Below, in pieces: positions 1-5,454 of a DNA stretch of 14,835 nucleotides. Below the pieces are notes generated by a model. The model was not told where the DNA came from and searched no databases. It was given only the letters and a program-made list of their open reading frames with translations. Within the stretch, counting starts at the first letter, position 1; each line of letters opens with the position of its first letter. The DNA comes from Planctomycetaceae bacterium (GTDB lineage Bacteria > Planctomycetota > Planctomycetia > Pirellulales > UBA1268), in contig JABHNP010000318.1 in NCBI GenBank assembly GCA_018694455.1, positions 1 to 14,835 on the forward strand, given 5' to 3'. Position numbers and translations under genes: made by a program.

Positions 1-257
1 CCACTGTCACAGCCACCATTGTCACAACCGCAAGCTGGCTCACAACCGCAAGCTGGCTCACAACCGCAAGCTGGCTCACATCCGCAAGCTGGCTCACATC
101 CGCAAGCTGGCTCACATCCGCAAGCTGGCTCACATGAATCACAACACGAATCGCAACATCCATGTCCAAGCATTCTATCAAGAAGCTCAAAACCATAGGA
201 CTGACTACAGAAGGTGACACTTAATACCAGTGCACCGAGAAACATCATACGCTTCAT
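1..257 (-). CDS. Secreted Cys-rich EPACGC-repeat protein (3' end cut by window edge)
   Basis: This reading frame was read directly from the minus strand. It starts at the ATG at 257-255, preceded by an AAAGGAG ribosome binding site about 9 nt upstream, and stays open to base 1, so the C-terminus is missing. The first ~22 residues (MKRMMFLGALVLSVTFCSQS, then YG) look like a signal peptide. A short spacer with paired cysteines (GHGCCDSCCDSC) follows, then six perfect copies of EPACGC, then DNGGCDS at the edge. About 85 residues are visible. Small secreted proteins with Cys-rich repeats of this type are common in planctomycetes. The cysteines suggest disulfide cross-linking or metal binding in the envelope, but that is inference. 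No enzymatic domain is visible. Confidence 0.8.
   Translation of the reverse strand, partial: MKRMMFLGALVLSVTFCSQSYGFELLDRMLGHGCCDSCCDSCEPACGCEPACGCEPACGCEPACGCEPACGCEPACGCDNGGCDS
23..130 (-). repeat. Six tandem 18-bp repeats inside the Cys-rich gene
   Basis: Six contiguous 18-bp units, cacaaccgcaagctggct on the + strand, lie in frame and encode EPACGC. The three units nearer the window edge carry AACC (Gly codon GGT) and the three nearer the gene start carry ATCC (GGA). There is no other variation. There are no spacers, so this is a coding minisatellite and not a CRISPR array. Such near-identical copies could change number by slippage. Confidence 0.95.
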
Positions 258-287
258 CGAGCCACATCTCCTTTGCTTGTGGATCAC

Positions 288-509
288 GCCAGTGAGTTTA
301 ATCCCGACCGCGCGGTTTTTGTCACCCCGAGGGAGTGATCCACGAACTCTTTTCCGCGGTAGGCCTGCTCGAGACAATCCGTGACTCGAGAAAAATCAGG
401 TTACTACCGCCCCCGTTTCGTTACCCGACGGGCACAGTGATGCCCCGGGGGACACAGGGGCTATCGGCGGACAAGGGAAACAGGCTTGAGTTGGCTCTAA
501 GTTTTTTTT
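288..509 (+). ncRNA. Candidate structured noncoding RNA, 6S-like architecture
   Basis: Both sides of this stretch pair over long range. 296-299 pairs with 478-481, 303-305 with 475-477, 306-316 with 463-472 (A/A mismatch, one bulged G), and 320-333 with 443-454 (12 bp with two bulged A). An apical hairpin closes 356-362/404-410, 364-367/397-400 and 368-373/385-390. Between rod and apical hairpin is an asymmetric bubble (334-355 against 411-442) whose 3' side can form a small hairpin (412-416/428-432). A terminator-like hairpin with a T8 run follows on the + strand. The G315-U464 pair and the wobble extension of the terminator favour the + strand. A rod with an open central bubble of about 200 nt is the shape of 6S RNA, the RNA polymerase-binding regulator, but I did not recognise a conserved 6S sequence. 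The 5' end is approximate. It could instead be a long structured leader of the minus-strand Cys-rich gene. Confidence 0.45.
482..509 (+). terminator. Intrinsic terminator-like hairpin with T8
   Basis: CTTGAG (485-490), loop TTGG and CTC-t-AAG (495-501) form a 6-bp stem with one bulged T, followed by eight T (502-509). The stem can extend by G-U and A-U pairs (482-484 with 502-504) only when read on the + strand. No protein gene lies upstream on this strand, so it would end the candidate RNA at 288-509. Confidence 0.55.
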
Positions 510-716
510 CAGTAACGACTTAGCTGTATCAGTCAGGAAAAATATGCGAGTTAAGACCACCATGCTGACTTTGCGGGCAAACGTCATACAGCCGGTATAG
601 TTGGTTCTTAAAGATTCACTAACCGTTAAAACTCATCACCTTCGGCAACCATTTTGAGAAGATTTGCTAGACACGCGGAGTTTTCCGAATAGGTGTGCGG
701 TGTGATTGTTCGGTTG
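510..716. other. Gene-free spacer with one nested inverted repeat
   Basis: No protein gene is supported here. Short open frames have no ribosome binding site and look random. The only structure seen is a nested pair of inverted repeats: GCTGTAT 523-529 with ATACAGC 586-592, enclosing AGTCAG 531-536 with CTGACT 565-570. Its role is unknown. The rest of 593-716 shows nothing I can assign. Confidence 0.5.
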
Positions 717-744
717 TTGACACGGCGAGTTATAGTCATACAAT
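717..744 (+). promoter_or_regulatory. Sigma70-type promoter for the riboswitch operon
   Basis: A perfect -35 box TTGACA (717-722), a 16-bp spacer and a 5/6 -10 box TACAAT (739-744) predict transcription starting around 750-752. That is just before the first base pair of the riboswitch P1 helix at 754. The geometric fit with the RNA element supports both calls. Confidence 0.75.
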
Positions 745-753
745 CCTCGCCTA

Positions 754-960
754 GCGTTTGGTGACTCCGAAAGCCAACCGGTATTTCGGAGTAAACAGGG
801 AACACTGGTGTAATTCCAGGACGGCCCCGCCGCTGTAATCAGATAAGTAACATTAATTACTTAGCTTGGACATCATTCAAAACCATTGTGATCATAGTTT
901 TTTGATCGCGAGAAGGTGTTGTCCAAACACGTCTGAAAGTCAGAAGACCTACCAATACGT
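754..960 (+). promoter_or_regulatory. Cobalamin (B12) riboswitch
   Basis: The conserved core is plain: AACAGGGAA (794-802), then GGTGTAATTCC (807-817), the ACGGCCCCGCCGCTGTAA block (821-838), and the 3' B12 box ending GTCAGAAGACCTACC (939-953). P1 can be drawn as GCGTTTGGT (754-762) pairing with ACCAA-t-ACGT (951-960), with one bulge. An ACTCCGA/TCGGAGT helix (764-770/785-791) and a variable arm (GGACA 868-872 with TGTCC 919-923) fit the family's layout. The family binds adenosylcobalamin or a related cobalamin in the nascent leader and usually turns expression down. Here it leads the DUF1559 gene and the operon behind it. Ligand subtype cannot be told by eye. Confidence 0.93.
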
Positions 961-1077
961 AAATTGAAGCACGTACGGCTGCGAGGGCTGTTTTACGGGC
1001 ACGGTTCACGCGAGTGTTCCGTAGATAGATTCAAAATTCAGGGTTACAGCGGATGTTTTCTGCTGTGATCGCGAGGA
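956..1077 (+). promoter_or_regulatory. Probable expression platform between riboswitch and start codon
   Basis: TACGT (956-960), the 3' strand of P1, can instead pair with ACGTA (971-975), which would open P1. Further down, ACAGCGGA (1046-1053) pairs with TCTGCTGT (1059-1066) in an 8-bp hairpin ending just before the GAGGA ribosome binding site at 1073-1077. No hairpin here is followed by a T-run, so control of translation initiation is more likely than intrinsic termination. This is a structural inference only. Confidence 0.45.
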
Positions 1078-1084
1078 AATTAGC

Positions 1085-2032
1085 ATGAGACAAGAAAAGT
1101 ATTTTGACAGGGAAAATGTGTCAGTTCACAAACGTTATGGGGCAGTATGGGGGACCGACAAGTCCGGTTTTACGTTGATCGAATTACTTGTTGTCATAGC
1201 AATTATTGGTGTCCTCGTCGGTTTGTTGCTACCTGCAGTACAGCAAGCCCGCGAGTCAGCTCGTCGCATAAGTTGTTCAAGCAACGTTCGGCAGTTAGGT
1301 GTCGCTATGCATAGTTATATGTCTGCAAATAATGGAAAATTTCCGTGTCAGAGAGTTGATGATGATACTCGCTATGCAGCCTCTGTTGCTGGAAGCTGGA
1401 CGCCGGGTGGTAAAGCGCTTTATTGGTTCGGTGAAGTTGATTACACAACTGACTCTAATGGCACGCTTGATGCCACAGCTGGGCCGCTACAGTCATATTT
1501 TGAATCGAACACTTCTGTTTTGCAGTGTCCAAACTTTTCCGAATCGATGCTTGAAGAAGTCAAGTTTGGTGATCGTATCGCCACCGCATTTGGGTACAAC
1601 ACGCAGCTCGGACCTGGTTCAGGAGGTTACTATGATCCCAGCCCGTATCAGGATAAGGCATATCGAATCAGAGACGTTCCTGAGACCTCTCGGACAGTTG
1701 CATTTGCAGAGACCGCTATGATTTATTTTGGAGCACCGTATGGTCTGAGAGAACAGCCTGGTGGTTTTAGTAAACCCTCGACGGCAGACCCAGTGGTTCA
1801 TTTTCGTCATGGAGGTGGGTTTGCCAATGCGGTCTTTGTGGATGGGCATGTCGAAGGCTTCAGCCGAAAGTTCCGAAACGGACCTTGGACGAGTCCTGGT
1901 CAAGTGCTTCAGATGGAATTCCATAATATTGGGGTCATCTGCAATGAAGACATCATCAGTCCATTAGCTACTCAGAACGGTGGAGATTCTTTAGATGACG
2001 CAGAAGTAGATGCGTTGTGGGACCGAAACTAA
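1085..2032 (+). CDS. DUF1559 pseudopilin-like protein (H-Xn-DG family), under B12 riboswitch
   Basis: This 315-residue protein has a type IV prepilin-like N-terminus: a 28-residue leader, cleavage site G28/F29, Glu at +5, then a hydrophobic helix (FTLIELLVVIAIIGVLVGLL) and the planctomycete-typical LLPAVQQARESARR. The start at 1085 has GAGGA 8 nt upstream. Near the C-terminus RHGGGFANAVFVDGHV is the DUF1559 signature. Histidine 242 and the D253-G254 pair are ten residues apart, where the family is usually described as H-X9-DG. Such proteins are expected to be cleaved by prepilin peptidase and anchored in or exported across the inner membrane. Planctomycete genomes carry many copies and their roles are mostly unknown. 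The next gene starts 25 bp downstream. It is the first gene after the cobalamin riboswitch. Confidence 0.92.
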   Translation: MRQEKYFDRENVSVHKRYGAVWGTDKSGFTLIELLVVIAIIGVLVGLLLPAVQQARESARRISCSSNVRQLGVAMHSYMSANNGKFPCQRVDDDTRYAASVAGSWTPGGKALYWFGEVDYTTDSNGTLDATAGPLQSYFESNTSVLQCPNFSESMLEEVKFGDRIATAFGYNTQLGPGSGGYYDPSPYQDKAYRIRDVPETSRTVAFAETAMIYFGAPYGLREQPGGFSKPSTADPVVHFRHGGGFANAVFVDGHVEGFSRKFRNGPWTSPGQVLQMEFHNIGVICNEDIISPLATQNGGDSLDDAEVDALWDRN

Positions 2033-2057
2033 ACTATTCACTCGTAGGAGATTTCTT

Positions 2058-2369
2058 ATGAAAGATATGCGTCTCTGGGGTGCGATATTCGGTCTTGTTA
2101 TTGCCTCATGGCTTCTTTACCCGTCCGTATTTGCAAGGAGACCCCCAGCCGTTGATAACGATGAGGTGATTGTTATTCACTACGTTTGTCGAGAAAGTGG
2201 CAAAGTCTTTGAGCTCCCACTCGCTGGAGAATGTTGTGAGCATCCTGAAACTGGCCGTCAGACACTCGTTCCAGCAATCTACGATGCTCGTCGAAAAAAG
2301 TGGCGGCCTGGGCCACCACTTGCGGTAATGAGACAAATGGGGCTGCTTCAATCAGTCCCACGTGACTAG
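2058..2369 (+). CDS. Small membrane-anchored or exported protein of unknown function
   Basis: A 103-residue protein starting at ATG 2058 with TAGGAG 7 nt upstream. A longer in-frame start at 2010 would overlap the preceding gene and lacks a ribosome site. Residues 5-23 (RLWGAIFGLVIASWLLYPS) form a signal peptide or single membrane anchor. The rest carries HYVCRESGKVFEL, a CC pair (GECCEHPETGR) and KKWRPGPP, which could be a small Cys-containing domain. The family is not recognised. Its position straight after the DUF1559 gene suggests a partner protein for it, which is inference. Confidence 0.75.
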   Translation: MKDMRLWGAIFGLVIASWLLYPSVFARRPPAVDNDEVIVIHYVCRESGKVFELPLAGECCEHPETGRQTLVPAIYDARRKKWRPGPPLAVMRQMGLLQSVPRD

Positions 2370-3228
2370 ACTTTTTGCTATGGAAAATGGTTTAGACTCT
2401 TCCGTTTCGAAATCGACGCTGTATAAGAATGCTGCTGCGTGGGATCGACTTGCCGAATCGCACCAGGCGTTGGCGAAGCCTGCATGCGATGAAGCATTTA
2501 TAAATCCAAGAAGTTGGCTTGGTACAGGTGGTCCTTCCGATCGCCCATGGCTTCCTTCTAGCCTAAAAGGGCTTGAAGTTCTTTGTCTTGCCGCAGGTGG
2601 AGGGAAGCATGGACCACTTTATGCAGCGGCCGGTGCAAAGGTGACTGTTGTCGACCTGTCAGCATCAATGCTTGACCTCGATCGACAGGTCGCCCGGGAA
2701 CGAAAACTTCATGTAGAGCTGATACAGAGTTCAATGGATGATCTTACAATGTTAAAAACTGATCATTTCGATCTCGTTATTCATCCAGTCAGTAGTTGCT
2801 ATCTGCCCTCTCTTATCAATCTTTTTTCTGAAATTGCTCGTATTTGTCGCCCTAGCGGGCTGTACCTCAGCCAGCATAAATCACCAAGAAGTTTGCAGTC
2901 ATCGTCACAACTCAATTCAAATGGACGGTACGAGCTGCTGTATCCAGAGAGTTATCCAGCAGCACATCCAAGAGCTTTGCCGCCTGCACCACCCTCGCGA
3001 TTGAGAGAGCTCGGAACAGACGAATTTGTTCATTCTTTAACAGATATTCTCGGTGGAATATGCCAGGCAGGATTTCATGTTGAGGATTTTTTCGAACCAT
3101 GCGAGTTCAAGGAAGAATCTAGTGTTGGTTCGTATGCTCATCGAGCAGCCTTTCTACCTCCGTATATTCGAATCCTTGCTCGGAAAGGTAGTAGCCAAGC
3201 GATTTTGCAATCTCTCGTGGTACAGTAG
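2362..3228 (+). CDS. Class I SAM-dependent methyltransferase
   Basis: A 288-residue protein from GTG 2362, which overlaps the previous stop by 8 bp; ATG 2380 is an equally possible start, and neither has a clear ribosome site. Motif I reads EVLCLAAGGGKHG (residues 72-84), followed by the acidic residue D98 ending the second strand (VTVVDLS) and FDLVIHP (136-142) as motif IV. These are the features of the Rossmann-fold SAM-binding domain. The C-terminal third (AHRAAFLPPYIRILARK) resembles the end of small-molecule methyltransferases. The substrate is unknown. It sits third in the operon led by the B12 riboswitch. Confidence 0.85.
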   Translation: MTRLFAMENGLDSSVSKSTLYKNAAAWDRLAESHQALAKPACDEAFINPRSWLGTGGPSDRPWLPSSLKGLEVLCLAAGGGKHGPLYAAAGAKVTVVDLSASMLDLDRQVARERKLHVELIQSSMDDLTMLKTDHFDLVIHPVSSCYLPSLINLFSEIARICRPSGLYLSQHKSPRSLQSSSQLNSNGRYELLYPESYPAAHPRALPPAPPSRLRELGTDEFVHSLTDILGGICQAGFHVEDFFEPCEFKEESSVGSYAHRAAFLPPYIRILARKGSSQAILQSLVVQ

Positions 3229-3255
3229 GTGTTGGTCTAACAAGGAAATAATCAA

Positions 3256-3543
3256 ATGATTTATATGAATATTGTGCTTGCAGTGAAAGAAGAACATGAT
3301 GTCGAGAAAGTGAAAGACTTACTGTGTAAGGCAATGAGGCTGAGTAAAACTGAGTTGGGTTGTCAGCGATTTGATGTGTACCACTCGCAATCTGAGCCAA
3401 ATCGATTTACGCTTATTGAGCATTGGGCTTCACAAGAATCGCTTGACGCCCATCGACAAGCAGAGGCCTATACAACAATTTATAAACCCAAAGTGATCCC
3501 GCTTGTCGAGCGTGTTGGTCACCCAGCCACTCTTTTAGAGTAG
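3256..3543 (+). CDS. ABM-domain (YgiN-like) putative quinol monooxygenase
   Basis: At 95 residues this is the normal length of a stand-alone antibiotic-biosynthesis-monooxygenase (ABM) domain, a dimeric ferredoxin-like barrel that acts without a cofactor on quinols or related aromatics. The typical pattern is seen: TELGCQRFDVYHS, then FTLIEHWASQESLDAH (E55, W57, H66). AAGGA lies 9 nt before ATG 3256; ATG 3265 is a second candidate. It is 27 bp downstream of the methyltransferase and 37 bp upstream of the amidotransferase, so it is probably co-transcribed. The substrate cannot be inferred; some family members degrade haem or signal molecules. Confidence 0.85.
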   Translation: MIYMNIVLAVKEEHDVEKVKDLLCKAMRLSKTELGCQRFDVYHSQSEPNRFTLIEHWASQESLDAHRQAEAYTTIYKPKVIPLVERVGHPATLLE

Positions 3544-3580
3544 GCTTTCTTCACAAAGAAATAGATTTCAGTTGGTCTAT

Positions 3581-4183
3581 ATGTTGCTTCTCATCGATAA
3601 CTATGACTCCTTTACCTGGAATCTTGTTCAGAGACTTGGTGAAATTGATCCGAGCCTCGGCGTTGAGGTCTATCGCAATGATCGCATTGACGGAGACGCA
3701 ATTGCCGCAAAACAGCCTAGTCACATTCTTATCTCACCTGGTCCATGTACTCCAAATGAGGCTGGTGTTTCATGTGATGTTGTGCGTCGTTTCGCGGGGC
3801 GAATGCCAATCCTCGGGGTCTGTCTCGGCCATCAGGCTATTGGTCAGGTTTTTGGTGGGAAAATTGTGGCCGCTCAGCAATTGATGCACGGTAAGGTCGA
3901 TCAAATAGAACATACCGGCATGGGTGTTTTTGCTGGGCTTTCTTCTCCAATGAACGCAACTCGGTACCATAGCCTGGTTATTGAGCCCTCAACGTTACCA
4001 CAAGAGTTTATCGTTGATGCTTGGGCGCCTGCCCCTGGTGGAGGTAGGGAAATCATGGCCATCCGTCACCGTGAGTTGCCTCTCTACGGTGTGCAGTTTC
4101 ACCCGGAAAGCTTCTTGACACCACACGGATATCAAATTCTGAGAACTTTTTTAGGAACCACGCGTAGTGATGTGCTGTCATGA
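3581..4183 (+). CDS. Anthranilate/aminodeoxychorismate synthase glutaminase subunit (TrpG/PabA)
   Basis: A 200-residue class I glutamine amidotransferase. It opens with the family's MLLLIDNYDSFTWNL, has the oxyanion-strand motif ISPGPCTPNEAG (51-62), the nucleophile loop GVCLGHQ (C81), and the rest of the triad in HPES (H174, E176). The family frees ammonia from glutamine and passes it to TrpE (anthranilate, tryptophan) or PabB (aminodeoxychorismate, folate). No chorismate-binding partner is in the window, so TrpG and PabA cannot be told apart, and many bacteria use one protein for both. ATG 3581 is chosen because the conserved N-terminus begins there; an upstream TTG at 3572 adds three residues. 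Its stop overlaps the moeA start by 4 bp (ATGA), suggesting translational coupling. Confidence 0.93.
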   Translation: MLLLIDNYDSFTWNLVQRLGEIDPSLGVEVYRNDRIDGDAIAAKQPSHILISPGPCTPNEAGVSCDVVRRFAGRMPILGVCLGHQAIGQVFGGKIVAAQQLMHGKVDQIEHTGMGVFAGLSSPMNATRYHSLVIEPSTLPQEFIVDAWAPAPGGGREIMAIRHRELPLYGVQFHPESFLTPHGYQILRTFLGTTRSDVLS

Positions 4184-5454
4184 TTGATGTCGCGGAAGCT
4201 CTGCTACGCATACAAAGGGCAGCTGTTGTTGTTCAGCCCCGTCGTGTCAGGATAGAAGATGCTGTTGGTCTTCGATTGCAGGAGGATGTGATATCGGATA
4301 CAGATTCACCACCGTGGCACCGTTCAATGATGGATGGATTTGCCGTTATCTCGAAGGACTTTGTTCATTCGTCAGATTGCAAACAGGCCGTAACGCTCAA
4401 AGTTGTTGCTAAAGTCGGTGCTGGTGAGACAACGGCAACTGTTCTTAAGCGGGACCAGTGTATTCGAATTATGACGGGTGCTCCGATGCCCGCTGGTGCA
4501 GACGCTGTGATTCCAATCGAGCGGGCCGTTTCAGGAACTTCTAATGCTCAAGCGGGTGAGCAAGTATCTGTGCAGGATCCTCATTTTCGTTGCGGTCAGC
4601 ACGTAAGTGAAAAAGGAAGTTTTTTTCGTGCGGGTCAGACAGTGATACACCATGGTGTTGAGCTGGAACTGGTTCATATAGGTCTTGCTGCCGAGGTTGG
4701 TGCCTCTCATGTAGTAGCCATTGCACCACCTCGAGTGTCAATTATTACTACGGGAAATGAATTGGTCACCAGTTCTCAAGTTCCAGCAGGAGGTCAAATT
4801 CGTAACACGAATGGACCGATGCTCTCTGCGGCAGTGGTAAGTTGTGGGGCAGAACCAATCCCAATGGGCATTGCCAGTGATCACCCAGAGCCACTTCGCG
4901 CCTTAATCGCTCAAGGGCTTGCGGCTGATATTCTGTTGCTCTCGGGCGGTGTCTCTACTGGAGACTATGACCTCGTGCCAAAAACACTTGAAAATCTTGG
5001 TGTCGAGTGTGTTTTTCATAAAGTGTGCCTGAAGCCTGGGAAGCCCATTTGGTTTGGAGTTTTGCAGCGACCGGCAGCATCACCAACACTCGTCTTTGGA
5101 CTGCCCGGAAATCCTGTGAGTACTCTTGTTTGCTTTGAATTATTTGTTCGTCCTGCGTTGGAAAAGATTTCGGGAAAAAGTCTCGTTCCAAAAGATCGTG
5201 ATCAACAAACGGCGAGACTGACAACCTCGGTACAGGGTAGCCGTGATCGACCCGTGTATCATCCTTGTCAGCTCGAAGTGGGAAAGAGCGGACTACTTGC
5301 AAAAACCTTGCCTTGGGGAGGCTCTGCTGACTTGCTAGCACTTTCTCTTGCAAATGGGCTGTTGGTCGTCCCAAAAGAATGTGGTGGTTTTGTTCGGGGG
5401 GAAGTAGTTCAAGTAATACCCTTGGTATCACGATTCCGCGACAAGTCCGAGTGA
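4180..5454 (+). CDS. moeA: Molybdopterin molybdenumtransferase MoeA
   Basis: 424 residues, close to the usual ~410. MoeA inserts molybdate into adenylated molybdopterin in the cytoplasm, the last step of molybdenum cofactor synthesis. Motifs in order: PPWHRSMMDGFAV (44-56, with the conserved Asp at 52), IMTGAPMPAGADAVIPIE (97-114), the MoCF-domain strand VSIITTGNEL (186-195), LLLSGGVSTGDYD (252-264), LKPGKPIWFG (284-293) and VFGLPGNPVS (305-314). The C-terminal domain IV is present. It is the last gene of the operon and overlaps trpG/pabA by 4 bp. The 3' end overlaps the convergent thyX by 27 bp. No molybdoenzyme gene is adjacent. Confidence 0.95.
   Translation: MIDVAEALLRIQRAAVVVQPRRVRIEDAVGLRLQEDVISDTDSPPWHRSMMDGFAVISKDFVHSSDCKQAVTLKVVAKVGAGETTATVLKRDQCIRIMTGAPMPAGADAVIPIERAVSGTSNAQAGEQVSVQDPHFRCGQHVSEKGSFFRAGQTVIHHGVELELVHIGLAAEVGASHVVAIAPPRVSIITTGNELVTSSQVPAGGQIRNTNGPMLSAAVVSCGAEPIPMGIASDHPEPLRALIAQGLAADILLLSGGVSTGDYDLVPKTLENLGVECVFHKVCLKPGKPIWFGVLQRPAASPTLVFGLPGNPVSTLVCFELFVRPALEKISGKSLVPKDRDQQTARLTTSVQGSRDRPVYHPCQLEVGKSGLLAKTLPWGGSADLLALSLANGLLVVPKECGGFVRGEVVQVIPLVSRFRDKSE

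Noticed and set aside
23..130. Short regular repeats that might be a CRISPR array
   Set aside because: The 18-bp units are contiguous with no spacers and encode EPACGC in frame inside a signal-peptide-bearing protein.
288..509. The structured region as RNase P RNA, tmRNA or SRP RNA
   Set aside because: None of the conserved sequence blocks of these RNAs is visible; only the 6S-like shape fits.
335..587. Two small overlapping open frames on opposite strands (335-523 + and 396-587 -)
   Set aside because: No ribosome binding sites, low-complexity translation, and both lie across the structured RNA candidate and its terminator.
1299..1967. Open frames within the DUF1559 gene in other frames and on the other strand
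   Set aside because: Shadows of a well-supported gene with prepilin and H-Xn-DG motifs.
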